A stretch of 33,541 nt of DNA from an uncultured Allosphingosinicella sp. (GCA_934539295.1 CAKTCN010000035.1:1-33541), one strand, 5' to 3'; counted from the stretch's first letter, positions 7,961-15,217 are shown. Program-made: numbers and translations. The notes: generated by a model not told the origin, from the letters alone.

Positions 7961-9859
7961 ATGGATTTTTCGAGCGATCGCGAGGGCAGCATGGCCGAGG
8001 ACACCGTCACCGTCGATGCGCCGAAGGGCGCGGCGAAGACCGACTCCAAGTCGGTGAAGCCGATCACCTATCCGGTCGAGGTCGACCATAGCCGCGACGC
8101 CCTGCTGACCGAATTCGGCAAGGAGACCTTGCGCGACCGGTACCTGCTGCCGGGCGAAAGCTTTCAGGACCTGTTCGTGCGTGTCGCCTCGGCCTATGCC
8201 GATGACGCCGATCACGCGCAGCGCGTCTACGACTATATCTCAAAGCTCTGGTTCATGCCGGCGACGCCCGTATTGTCCAACGGCGGCACCGGGCGCGGCC
8301 TGCCCATCTCCTGCTACCTCAATTCGGTGGACGACAGCCTCGACGGCATCGTCAACACCTGGAACGAGAATGTGTGGCTGGCCTCGCGCGGCGGCGGCAT
8401 CGGCACCTATTGGGGTGCGGTGCGCGGCATTGGCGAGCCGGTGGGCCTCAACGGCAAGACCAGCGGCATCATCCCGTTCGTGCGCGTCATGGACAGCCTC
8501 ACCCTCGCCATCAGCCAGGGGTCGCTGCGCCGCGGTTCGGCCGCCTGCTACCTCGACGTCAGCCATCCGGAGATCGAGGAGTTCCTCGAGATCCGCAAGC
8601 CGTCCGGCGACTTCAACCGCAAGGCTTTGAACCTTCATCACGGCGTGCTGCTGACCGACGCCTTCATGGAGGCGGTGCGCGCCGGCGACGAGTGGATCCT
8701 GCGCAGCCCCAAGGACGGCAGCGAGCGCGGCAAGGTCGATGCCCGCGCCCTGTTCCAGAAGCTGGTCGAAACCCGCCTCGCCACCGGCGAGCCGTACATC
8801 GTGTTCGCCGACACGGTGAACCGCACCATGCCCAAGCATCACCGTGACCTCGGCCTCAAGGTGTCGACGTCCAACCTCTGCTCGGAGATCACGCTCCCCA
8901 CCGGCCGCGATCACCTCGGCAAGGACCGCACGGCCGTCTGCTGCCTGTCCTCGCTGAACCTCGAGACGTGGGACCAGTGGAACGGCGACAAGCAGTTCAT
9001 CGAGGACGTGATGCGCTTCCTCGACAACGTGCTGCAGGACTATATCGACCGGGCCGAACCGGGCATGGAGCGCGCCGCTTATTCCGCCAGCCGCGAACGC
9101 AGCGTCGGCCTCGGCGTGATGGGCTTCCACTCCTTCCTCCAGGCCCGCGGGCTGCCGATCGAAGGCGCGATGGCCAAGAGCTTCAACCTCAAGATCTTCA
9201 AGCACATCAGCGCGCAGGTGAACCAGGCGTCCATGCTCCTCGCGCAGGAGCGCGGGGCATGCCCGGACGCGGCTGACATGGGCGTGATGGAGCGGTTCAG
9301 CTGCAAGATGGCGATCGCCCCGACCGCTTCGATTTCGATCATCTGCGGCGGCACCTCGGCCTGCATCGAGCCGATCCCCGCCAATATCTACACGCACAAG
9401 ACGCTGTCGGGCAGCTTCTCGGTTCGCAATCCCTATCTGGAAAAGCTGCTGATCGAGAAGGCGAAGAACTCCGACGCCGTGTGGAACTCGATCCTTGAGA
9501 AGGGCGGCAGCGTCCAGCACCTGGACTTCCTCACGCCGGAGGAAAAGGACACGTACAAGACCAGCTTCGAGATCGACCAGCGCTGGCTGCTCGAACTCGC
9601 CGCCGATCGCACGCCCTATATCGATCAGGCCCAGTCGCTGAACCTGTTCATCCCGGCCGATGTGGAGAAGTGGGACCTCCTCATGCTCCACTTCCGTGCC
9701 TGGGAACTGGGCATCAAGAGCCTCTATTACCTGCGCTCCAAGTCCGTGCAGCGCGCCGGCTTTGCGGGCGGCGTCGAGGCCGACAACACCCCCGAACTCA
9801 AGCAGATCGAACTCGCCGCCAACACCACGGACTATGACGAGTGCTTGGCCTGCCAGTAA
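7961..9859 (+). CDS. nrdA: Ribonucleoside-diphosphate reductase, class Ia alpha subunit
   Basis: A 632-aa catalytic subunit of aerobic ribonucleotide reductase, which converts NDPs to dNDPs with the NrdB radical subunit. Active-site residues are visible: C118 in PISCYLNS, N305/C307/E309 in SNLCSE, and the partner cysteine in the CCLSSLNL segment (C328). The radical-transfer Tyr pair is in LYYLRS near residue 590, and the thioredoxin/glutaredoxin-reducible C-terminal pair is C628/C631 (ECLACQ). The ATG at 7961 has a GGAGG site 8 bases upstream. The protein is about 130 residues shorter than E. coli NrdA. Its N-terminus is a charged 40-residue tail and has no recognisable ATP-cone, so overall-activity control by dATP is probably missing or different. 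nrdB lies 1.66 kb downstream on the same strand. Confidence 0.95.
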   Translation: MDFSSDREGSMAEDTVTVDAPKGAAKTDSKSVKPITYPVEVDHSRDALLTEFGKETLRDRYLLPGESFQDLFVRVASAYADDADHAQRVYDYISKLWFMPATPVLSNGGTGRGLPISCYLNSVDDSLDGIVNTWNENVWLASRGGGIGTYWGAVRGIGEPVGLNGKTSGIIPFVRVMDSLTLAISQGSLRRGSAACYLDVSHPEIEEFLEIRKPSGDFNRKALNLHHGVLLTDAFMEAVRAGDEWILRSPKDGSERGKVDARALFQKLVETRLATGEPYIVFADTVNRTMPKHHRDLGLKVSTSNLCSEITLPTGRDHLGKDRTAVCCLSSLNLETWDQWNGDKQFIEDVMRFLDNVLQDYIDRAEPGMERAAYSASRERSVGLGVMGFHSFLQARGLPIEGAMAKSFNLKIFKHISAQVNQASMLLAQERGACPDAADMGVMERFSCKMAIAPTASISIICGGTSACIEPIPANIYTHKTLSGSFSVRNPYLEKLLIEKAKNSDAVWNSILEKGGSVQHLDFLTPEEKDTYKTSFEIDQRWLLELAADRTPYIDQAQSLNLFIPADVEKWDLLMLHFRAWELGIKSLYYLRSKSVQRAGFAGGVEADNTPELKQIELAANTTDYDECLACQ

Positions 9860-9867
9860 GCGCCAAT

Positions 9868-9921
9868 CCCTCTCCCACAGGGAGAGGGAGGGAGCCGCGC
9901 AGCGGCGGAAGGGTGAGGGTG
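9868..9921. repeat. Left copy of the repeat flanking the DUF559 gene
   Basis: It starts 8 bp after the nrdA stop with a 9-bp hairpin (9868-9876/9880-9888, CCCTCTCCC/GGGAGAGGG), continues through a GC-rich centre (GCCGCGCAGCGGCGG) and ends in GGGTGAGGGTG directly at the DUF559 start codon. It is inverted relative to the copy at 10321-10383. The hairpin may also weaken read-through from nrdA. Confidence 0.75.
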
Positions 9922-10386
9922 ATGCGCCTGTATCAAGACCAGCCCTCGGGCACCGTGTCGGACCTCCGCGCCTTGCGCACCCAAGCGACCGAAGCCGAAA
10001 AGCACCTGCGCCGCGCGTTGCGCGAGGCGCTGCCGCAGCATAAGTGGCGCTTCCAGGCCCCCGTCGGGCCCTGTCGCGTAGACTTCCTCTGCGTCGCGGA
10101 GCGCCTCGTCATAGAAGTCGACGGCGGCCAGCATAGTTCTGAAAAGGACGCCGCCCGCACCCGCTACCTCAAGGCGCAAGGCCTCAAAGTCCTGCGCTTC
10201 TGGAACAACGAAGTGCTGGAGAATGTGCAAGGCGTCCTGTCACAGATCACGGCGCAACTCCCTCTCCCTCCGGGAGAGGGTTGGGGTGAGGGCGAGCGCC
10301 TGAAGAACCCGCAGACCTCGTCACCCTCACCCTCCCACGCTGCTGCGCAGCGCGGGCCCCTCTCTCTCCCAAAGGGAGAGGTGTGA
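9922..10386 (+). CDS. DUF559 domain protein, Vsr/PD-(D/E)xK-like nuclease fold
   Basis: A 154-aa protein whose residues about 5-112 form a DUF559 domain, a family placed with very-short-patch-repair-like endonucleases. Family marks are the LRRALREALPQHKWRFQ region, VDFLCVAERLVIEVDGGQH (candidate catalytic Asp/Glu) and LKVLRFWNNEVL. Activity and target are unknown. The ATG at 9922 directly follows GGGTGAGGGTG, so the flanking repeat appears to supply the ribosome site. The last about 42 residues (from PLPPGEGWGEGE onward) are translated from two further repeat copies at 10260-10294 and 10321-10383, so this tail is probably non-functional sequence captured by read-through. The gene and its inverted repeats split the nrd locus. 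Confidence 0.82.
   Translation: MRLYQDQPSGTVSDLRALRTQATEAEKHLRRALREALPQHKWRFQAPVGPCRVDFLCVAERLVIEVDGGQHSSEKDAARTRYLKAQGLKVLRFWNNEVLENVQGVLSQITAQLPLPPGEGWGEGERLKNPQTSSPSPSHAAAQRGPLSLPKGEV
10260..10294. repeat. Internal direct copy of the DUF559-flanking repeat
   Basis: A 9-bp hairpin (10260-10268/10272-10280, CCCTCTCCC/GGGAGAGGG) is followed by TTGGGGTGAGGG. It has the same orientation as the copy at 9868 and lies inside the 3' end of the DUF559 reading frame. Confidence 0.7.
10321..10383. repeat. Right, inverted copy of the DUF559-flanking repeat
   Basis: Read on the minus strand it matches the left copy across its length: hairpin CTCTCCC/GGGAGAG (10364-10370/10374-10380), GC-rich centre with CTGCGCAGC, and a GGGTGAGGGTGA end. 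Together with 9868-9921 it gives the gene terminal inverted repeats of about 55-63 bp. Confidence 0.75.
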
Positions 10387-10425
10387 TGGCGCGGAACCAC
10401 GGCTGTCTCCACGCGCTCCCCTCCC

Positions 10426-10671
10426 ATGACCGCGCACGCCATCCTCGTCGATCTGTTCGCGCTGCTGCTCGTCCTCGTCGGCGTGCACCTGGCCTTTCGC
10501 CAGCGGCAGGTGCTCGGCCTCTGGTCGCGCATCACCGGGCGCCCGGTGCGCCCGCTCACGGACGAGAGCCCGGCGCATTATGCCATGATCATATTCGGCA
10601 TCATGATGGCGGCGTTCGGCATCATCATCTTCGCCTTCACCACTTTGCTCGGCTACTTCACGCCCGCCTGA
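10426..10671 (+). CDS. Small membrane protein in the nrd locus
   Basis: An 81-aa protein with two clear membrane helices (residues about 4-24 and 52-76) joined by a basic, Arg-rich loop (RQRQVLGLWSRITGRP). It is not recognised beyond that. It begins 40 bp after the DUF559 gene and is followed 19 bp later by the next small membrane gene, so it belongs to the co-directional set between nrdA and nrdB. No enzymatic motif is visible. Confidence 0.65.
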   Translation: MTAHAILVDLFALLLVLVGVHLAFRQRQVLGLWSRITGRPVRPLTDESPAHYAMIIFGIMMAAFGIIIFAFTTLLGYFTPA

Positions 10672-10690
10672 TCGCGGCGGGGGCGGGCGC

Positions 10691-11065
10691 ATGAGCCCGT
10701 CCAAGCGCCAGCGCCGCGAACAGCGGATCGAGGCGGCCTTGAACGCGCCGCCGCCATCTCGCCTTCCGCGCTGGTCCACCGTGCGCAAGTGGCTGATCTT
10801 CCTGGCCGTGCTCGCCGTCTGGCTGCTGGTCTGCTATCAGGTCGCGCAGGCCGCCGGCCTGTGGGACGAACATTGCCGTCATCAGGGCGGCACGCTCGGC
10901 GCGTCCGGCTTCGTCGGCGCGATGGCCTGCACGCTGCCGTGGCTGGGCGAGGGTCCGGCGGGCATCGCCCTGTTCCTGCTGATCTGGCTTCCCGGCATAT
11001 TGGTCGCCTGGATCGCCGCGCGCCGCGCCCGCACCAACCGCCAAAGGAACCGCCGATGGGGATGA
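10691..11065 (+). CDS. Two-helix membrane protein in the nrd locus
   Basis: A 124-aa protein with a very basic N-terminal tail (SPSKRQRREQR), one helix at about residues 34-55, a central extracytoplasmic-looking loop containing two Cys (DEHC and MACTLP, possible disulfide), a second helix at about 90-112 and an Arg-rich C-terminus. The family is not recognised. It starts 19 bp after the 81-aa gene and its end overlaps the start of the following lipoprotein gene by 10 bp, which indicates tight co-expression. Confidence 0.68.
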   Translation: MSPSKRQRREQRIEAALNAPPPSRLPRWSTVRKWLIFLAVLAVWLLVCYQVAQAAGLWDEHCRHQGGTLGASGFVGAMACTLPWLGEGPAGIALFLLIWLPGILVAWIAARRARTNRQRNRRWG

Positions 11066-11352
11066 CCCTGCGTCTGCTCGCTCTCGCCAGCCTCACCCTT
11101 CTCGCCGCCTGTGCCACGCAAACCGGCGGCGCGGTCGAGACGGAGGCCCCCGGCTTCCTGTTCGGCCTGTGGCACGGCTTCATCTTCCCGGTCGCCTGGG
11201 TGCTGAGCCTCTTCATGCCCGACGTGTCGGTCTATGCCGTCCCCAACAATGGCGGGTGGTATGATTTCGGCTATTTCATCGGCATCGTCTTCCTCGGCGT
11301 AGGCGCCCGCAAGACCCGCACCGTCTATGTCACGCGGAGGGTGCGAGGTTGA
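11056..11352 (+). CDS. Small conserved lipoprotein
   Basis: A 98-aa protein with a lipoprotein signal peptide: hydrophobic core followed by the lipobox LAAC (Cys near residue 19). The mature part has the stretch GLWHGFIFPVAWVLSLF and then NNGGWYDFGYFIGI. I recall this pattern from small conserved bacterial lipoproteins of unknown function. Two hydrophobic segments follow the lipid anchor, so it probably lies flat in or across a membrane. It overlaps the upstream gene by 10 bp and the downstream 49-aa gene by 4 bp. Confidence 0.7.
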   Translation: MGMTLRLLALASLTLLAACATQTGGAVETEAPGFLFGLWHGFIFPVAWVLSLFMPDVSVYAVPNNGGWYDFGYFIGIVFLGVGARKTRTVYVTRRVRG

Positions 11353-11498
11353 ACTTCACGCTCGTCGTCGCGATTGTCTTGCTGGCCGGAGGGATCCTCA
11401 ACCTGACCCGCGCGCGCCCGCGCTATGCACGCCCGCTCGGCCTCCTCATGCTTGCGCTCGCCGCACTCAATTTCGCCCGCTTCTTCGAACTCACCTGA
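11349..11498 (+). CDS. 49-aa membrane peptide with TTG start
   Basis: A short open frame starts at TTG (11349) with a good GGAGG site 8 bases upstream (11336-11340) and a TTGA overlap with the preceding stop, which argues for real translation. The peptide has a hydrophobic helix at residues about 3-18, a short Arg-rich loop (TRARPRYARP) and a second hydrophobic stretch at about 30-44. It ends 20 bp before nrdB. It has the hairpin two-helix form of many small inner-membrane proteins. Function is unknown. Confidence 0.55.
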   Translation: MNFTLVVAIVLLAGGILNLTRARPRYARPLGLLMLALAALNFARFFELT

Positions 11499-11518
11499 TC
11501 ACGCCCGGAGTAACCCCC

Positions 11519-12571
11519 ATGTCCCTTCTCGAAGCCCGCAAGACCTACAAGCCCTTCGAATATCCCTGGGCCTACGAGTACTGGAAGCGCCAGCAGCAGG
11601 TGCACTGGCTGCCCGAAGAAGTGCCGCTGGGCGAGGATTGCCGCGACTGGGCGCAGAAGCTCACCGATCACGAGCGCAACCTGCTGACCCAGATCTTCCG
11701 CTTCTTCACCCAGGCCGATGTCGAGGTGCAGGATTGCTACCACGAAAAATATGGCCGCGTGTTCAAGCCGACCGAGGTCAAGATGATGCTGACCGCCTTC
11801 TCCAACATGGAGACGGTGCACATCGCGGCTTACTCCCACCTGCTCGACACGATCGGCATGCCGGAGACCGAGTACAGCGCCTTCCTCCAATATAAGGAGA
11901 TGAAGGACAAGGTGGACTATCTCGACTCGTTCGGGGTCGAGACGGACGAGGATATCGCCAAGACCCTCGCCATGTTCGGCGGCTTCACCGAGGGGCTGCA
12001 GCTCTTCGCCAGCTTCGCGATGCTGATGAACTTCCCGCGCTTCAACAAGATGAAGGGCATGGGCCAGATCGTGTCCTGGTCGGTCCGCGACGAAAGCCTC
12101 CATTGCGAAGGCATCATCAAGCTGTTCCACACCTTCGTGAAGGAACGGAACTGCCTGACCCCGTCGGTCAAGAACGACATCATGGACATGTGCCAGAAGA
12201 CGGTTCGGATCGAGGACGCGTTCGTCGATCTCGTGTTCGAAATGGGCCCGGTCAGCGGCATGACGGCCAAGGATATCAAGCGCTACGTCCGCTACATCGC
12301 CGACTGGCGCCTCAGCCAGCTCGGTCTGCCGGCCATCTACATGATCGAGGAACACCCGCTCCCCTGGCTCGCGCCCCTGCTGAACGGCGTCGAACACGCC
12401 AACTTCTTCGAAACCCGCGCGACCGAATATTCGAAGGCAGCCACCCGCGGCGACTGGACTCAGGTCTGGGACAATTTCGACCGCCGCAAGATGGCCAAGG
12501 CCAACGACACGGTGGCGGAAGAAGGGCCTGCGCTGGACATGTTCGGGCAGGCTAGCGTGGCGGCGGAGTAG
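11519..12571 (+). CDS. nrdB: Ribonucleoside-diphosphate reductase, class Ia beta subunit
   Basis: A 350-aa di-iron/tyrosyl-radical subunit of ribonucleotide reductase. The ligand set is complete: D67, E98 and H101, then the glutamates in GGFTEGLQ and RDESLH, and the His of that last motif. The radical Tyr is Y105 in ETVHIAAY, with the same E-x2-H-x3-Y spacing as E. coli E115/H118/Y122. I chose the ATG at 11519 because a GGAG site precedes it and the sequence MSLLEARKTYKPFEYPWAYE is the normal family start. The open frame upstream belongs to the small membrane genes. There is no ATP-cone on this subunit either. Confidence 0.95.
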   Translation: MSLLEARKTYKPFEYPWAYEYWKRQQQVHWLPEEVPLGEDCRDWAQKLTDHERNLLTQIFRFFTQADVEVQDCYHEKYGRVFKPTEVKMMLTAFSNMETVHIAAYSHLLDTIGMPETEYSAFLQYKEMKDKVDYLDSFGVETDEDIAKTLAMFGGFTEGLQLFASFAMLMNFPRFNKMKGMGQIVSWSVRDESLHCEGIIKLFHTFVKERNCLTPSVKNDIMDMCQKTVRIEDAFVDLVFEMGPVSGMTAKDIKRYVRYIADWRLSQLGLPAIYMIEEHPLPWLAPLLNGVEHANFFETRATEYSKAATRGDWTQVWDNFDRRKMAKANDTVAEEGPALDMFGQASVAAE

Positions 12572-12574
12572 GGC

Positions 12575-13297
12575 TTGCTCTCGCTTCTCCCATCTAGAGA
12601 GCAATGGCGGCGATGGTCAAAGCCTAAGAAATATCAGTTCGTAGGCACATCTGCTTCGGTAGCGAGCTTGTTAGTGGCAGTCCTAGCCTTGCTGAACGAC
12701 CGAGTTCAGCAAGGCGAACAGAGTGGTTTACAACCGTCGAACCCGAATCCAGTAGCCGGGCAGCTCGCTTCCGGCGGCTTCGAGGTTTCCCGTGTCAACC
12801 TTGTTCAAAAGTTAAGTGATGCGAGCCTGTGTCTGACGGCTCGAATTCATCGAGATAGTTTGTTCCTGCTCGAGCCGGACTGTCGCATGAACGTTGAGGG
12901 GCTTCGCGCGTTCTTCCAATCCTATGCTCCGATCTTCGCTACCCAGCCATACAGTGGCGCTGAAGACGCGCAAAAGTTCGCGAATTGGGTCGAGAATGAG
13001 ACCAAGAACATAGATGGAATTCGTTCCCAAGCTGAATTGATTGCCTACCAGCGACGCACTGGCATCAACTTGGCGCAGCTCGGCTACTATCTTTGCGGAT
13101 TTGAGTGGTACCTGAGGAGTGCGCCGCCTGTGCCTCTGCCTCCGATGCAAGCCGCTCCAGTCGCAATGTATCAGGCTGCATGGTTAAATTGGAACGAAGC
13201 AACGAAGAGTGACTTTCAAGGAGTACCATTCCTGATAACCGCTGCTGGCGAAATTGACGATGATGAGTGCAGCAGCTTCATAGACGTGCTTGATTAG
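12575..13297 (+). CDS. Orphan membrane-anchored protein of atypical composition
   Basis: A 240-aa protein that I do not recognise. A basic N-terminus (WRRWSKPKKYQF) precedes one membrane helix at about residues 22-41 (TSASVASLLVAVLALL), and the remaining 195 residues should be extracytoplasmic. The soluble part has several Cys and an FATQPYSGAEDAQKFANWVENE-like helical region but no known motif. The only in-frame start is TTG at 12575, 3 bp after the nrdB stop, with GGAG 6 bases upstream, so it is probably coupled to nrdB. Base and codon use (AGC/TTA/AAA/ATA codons, visibly lower GC) differ from all neighbours, suggesting recent acquisition. A repeat element follows at 13366. Confidence 0.62.
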   Translation: MLSLLPSREQWRRWSKPKKYQFVGTSASVASLLVAVLALLNDRVQQGEQSGLQPSNPNPVAGQLASGGFEVSRVNLVQKLSDASLCLTARIHRDSLFLLEPDCRMNVEGLRAFFQSYAPIFATQPYSGAEDAQKFANWVENETKNIDGIRSQAELIAYQRRTGINLAQLGYYLCGFEWYLRSAPPVPLPPMQAAPVAMYQAAWLNWNEATKSDFQGVPFLITAAGEIDDDECSSFIDVLD

Positions 13298-13365
13298 GCT
13301 AGTCTTGTTGCCCGAGCAGGTGACGGTGTGGCTTTCGTGTCAACTGCCGCTCCGGAAGAGCAGGG

Positions 13366-13486
13366 TTCACGCGAAGATGCGAAGGCGCGAAGGAGAAGAT
13401 AGGCTTTCGGCCGAAAGCCCTTGCTTCGCATCGGAGGACGGCGACGGCATCACCCTCGCGCAAGCCCCTCCGCGCCTCCGCGTGAA
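13366..13486. repeat. Inverted-repeat element of the GCGAAGG/CGCCTCCGCG type
   Basis: The left end TTCACGCGAAGATGCGAAGG and the right end (reverse complement TTCACGCGGAGGCGCGGAGG) are inverted copies, about 120 bp apart. In the middle is a perfect 18-bp palindrome (13402-13419, GGCTTTCGGCCGAAAGCC). It lies between the convergent orphan gene and prmA and may act as a terminator for both. Open frames across it look spurious. Confidence 0.6.
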
Positions 13487-13491
13487 AACTC

Positions 13492-14418
13492 TTACTGCCA
13501 GCCGAGCGCCCGCCGCTTGCGCATCACCAAAGTCGGCCAGTCGCCGCGCGTGATGGTGAAGCTCGCCATCATGCCCTGCCGCCGATAGGCCGCGGCGACC
13601 TTCTCCGCCTGGGTGTCGAGCAGCCCGGCCAGGATCAGCCGCCCGCCCGCCGCCAGCGCGCCCGCCACCGACGGCGCCAGGTCGATCAGCGGCCCGGCCA
13701 GGATGTTGGCGATGATCAGGTCGTACGGCCCGCGCGCGGCGAGGCGTGGATGCTCCATGCCCGGCGCCACCGCCAGCTCGACCGCGCCCGGCCCGGTGCC
13801 GACCCGGACCGCGTTGATGGCGGCATTCTCCTCCGTCACCTCGATCGACACCGGATCGATGTCGGACGCGGCCGCCCTGGCATTGGGCCACAGCCGCATC
13901 GCCGCGAAGGCGAGCAGGCCGGTGCCGGTGCCGAGGTCGAGCAGGTTGTCGAACGACAGGCCTTGTTCCTTCATCCGGTCCAGCGCCATCAGGCAGCCGG
14001 TGGTCGTCTCATGCTGCCCCGTCCCGAATGCCCGGCCGGCGTCGATCTCCAGGCCGATCATGTCGTCCGGCCGCGCGTCCCGGTGCGCCGGCGTGTGGAC
14101 GAAGAAGCGCCCGGCCCGGATCGGCTCCAGCCCCTGCTGGCTCATCGTCAGCCAGTCGGCATCCGCCAGCCGCTCCACCGCCGGCGCGCTGCCCGCCGCG
14201 CTCGGCGCCAAGGTGGCGAACAGCGCCAGTTCCTCAGGCGTAGGCTCGGTCTCGAAATAGCCGTCCAGCCGCCATTCGTCCGGCTTCGACTCGTCCGGCT
14301 CGCTCGCCATGATCGTCGGCGGCGCGTCGAACGCCGCGAACGGAGTCTCCTCCCGCTCCACCGCCTCGGCCTCGGCCTTGGTGCAGGGCAGCGTGACCTT
14401 CCAGCTATCAGCGGACAT
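13492..14418 (-). CDS. prmA: 50S ribosomal protein L11 methyltransferase
   Basis: A 308-aa SAM-dependent enzyme that trimethylates amino groups of ribosomal protein L11. Family marks are AFGTGQHETTTGCL near residue 130, the SAM site LDLGTGTGLLAFAAM near 160, the acidic SDIDPVSIEVTEENA stretch and the NILAGPLIDLAP motif near 235. The N-terminal part is the substrate-binding domain and looks full length. The start at 14418 overlaps the stop of the upstream SDR gene by 11 bp, so the two are co-transcribed. L11 methylation is generally non-essential in bacteria. Confidence 0.94.
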   Translation of the reverse strand: MSADSWKVTLPCTKAEAEAVEREETPFAAFDAPPTIMASEPDESKPDEWRLDGYFETEPTPEELALFATLAPSAAGSAPAVERLADADWLTMSQQGLEPIRAGRFFVHTPAHRDARPDDMIGLEIDAGRAFGTGQHETTTGCLMALDRMKEQGLSFDNLLDLGTGTGLLAFAAMRLWPNARAAASDIDPVSIEVTEENAAINAVRVGTGPGAVELAVAPGMEHPRLAARGPYDLIIANILAGPLIDLAPSVAGALAAGGRLILAGLLDTQAEKVAAAYRRQGMMASFTITRGDWPTLVMRKRRALGWQ

Positions 14419-15106
14419 AGCTGGCTCCGTTGACGTCGATCACCGACCCGGTCGCCGATGGCGGCGCCTGCAGACTAAGCCACCGCACCGTCTCCGCCAC
14501 CTCCTCCGTGTCCGCCACGCGGCCCAGCGGTATATCGGCCAGCAGCTTGTCTCCTCCACGGCTCGCCAGATATTCGTCCGCCATGCCGGTCATGGTGAAG
14601 CCTGGGCAGACGGCAAAGGCGAGGATATTCTGCGCGGCATAACCCCGGGCGATGCTCTTGGTCATCCCGACCATCCCGGCCTTCGACGCCGCATAATGCC
14701 AGTGCGCCGGCGAATCGCCCCGGTACGCCGCCCGGCTCGCCACATTGACGATCCGCCCGCCGCCGCTCTCGCGGAAATGGAGCACCGCCAGCCGGCACAA
14801 TTCGGCCGATGCGGTGAGGTTCACCCGCATGGTCCGCTCCCACGAAGCGGTCCAGGCCGCGTCATCCCCGTTGATCGGCGCGGCCTCGAAGATGCCGGCA
14901 TTGTTGACCAGCACGTCGATCCGTCCGCCGAGCCGCTCCATCGCCTGCCGCCACAAGGCGCGCGTCGCGTCGGGGTCGGCCAGGTCGGCCGCGATCAGAT
15001 TGTCGCCGCCCGCGGTCGAATGCCCGACCACGTTGTGCCCTGGAAAGGCCTGGAGGATGGATGCGCCGATGCCACGGCTGGAGCCGGTTACGAGTATGTT
15101 CGCCAT
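14408..15106 (-). CDS. SDR family oxidoreductase (FabG-like)
   Basis: A 232-aa short-chain dehydrogenase with the classical pattern: cofactor motif TGSSRGIG at residues 7-14, NNAG (VLVNNAGIF) near 75, active-site Ser in VNVASRA and Tyr/Lys in YAASKAG near 140. The sequence resembles 3-oxoacyl-ACP reductases, but this is too general to fix a substrate. The ATG at 15106 begins MANILVTG, as expected for a family start; the open frame further upstream is not needed. It overlaps prmA downstream and is divergent from the sdh operon. Confidence 0.88.
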   Translation of the reverse strand: MANILVTGSSRGIGASILQAFPGHNVVGHSTAGGDNLIAADLADPDATRALWRQAMERLGGRIDVLVNNAGIFEAAPINGDDAAWTASWERTMRVNLTASAELCRLAVLHFRESGGGRIVNVASRAAYRGDSPAHWHYAASKAGMVGMTKSIARGYAAQNILAFAVCPGFTMTGMADEYLASRGGDKLLADIPLGRVADTEEVAETVRWLSLQAPPSATGSVIDVNGASYVR

Positions 15107-15160
15107 GGCCAGTGCGTTAGAACGGCAGGCAAATAGATGGAAGCGCCTTGCGCCTCGCGC

Positions 15161-15188
15161 TTGCAACCGCGTGTCAGGTGCCTAAAAG
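15161..15188 (+). promoter_or_regulatory. Candidate promoter of the sdh operon
   Basis: TTGCAA (15161-15166), a 16-base spacer and TAAAAG (15183-15188) lie 30 bp before the sdhC start. Both boxes match 4 or more of 6 sigma-70 consensus positions. Confidence 0.4.
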
Positions 15189-15191
15189 CGC

Positions 15192-15208
15192 CCCAAATCC
15201 TTTGGGAG
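15192..15208 (+). promoter_or_regulatory. Hairpin overlapping the sdhC ribosome site
   Basis: CCCAAA (15192-15197), loop TCC, TTTGGG (15201-15206) forms a perfect 6-bp stem. Its 3' arm shares bases with the Shine-Dalgarno GGGAG (15204-15208), which precedes the TTG start by 9 bases. Confidence 0.4.
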
Positions 15209-15217
15209 CCTTTGGTC

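Noticed and set aside
10321..10383. A functional C-terminal domain of the DUF559 protein
   Set aside because: The residues are Pro/Ser/Gly-rich translation of the palindromic repeat, so they are more likely captured sequence than a domain.
13290..13553. 87-codon plus-strand frame after the orphan gene
   Set aside because: It runs through the inverted-repeat element into the antisense of prmA and has no family features.
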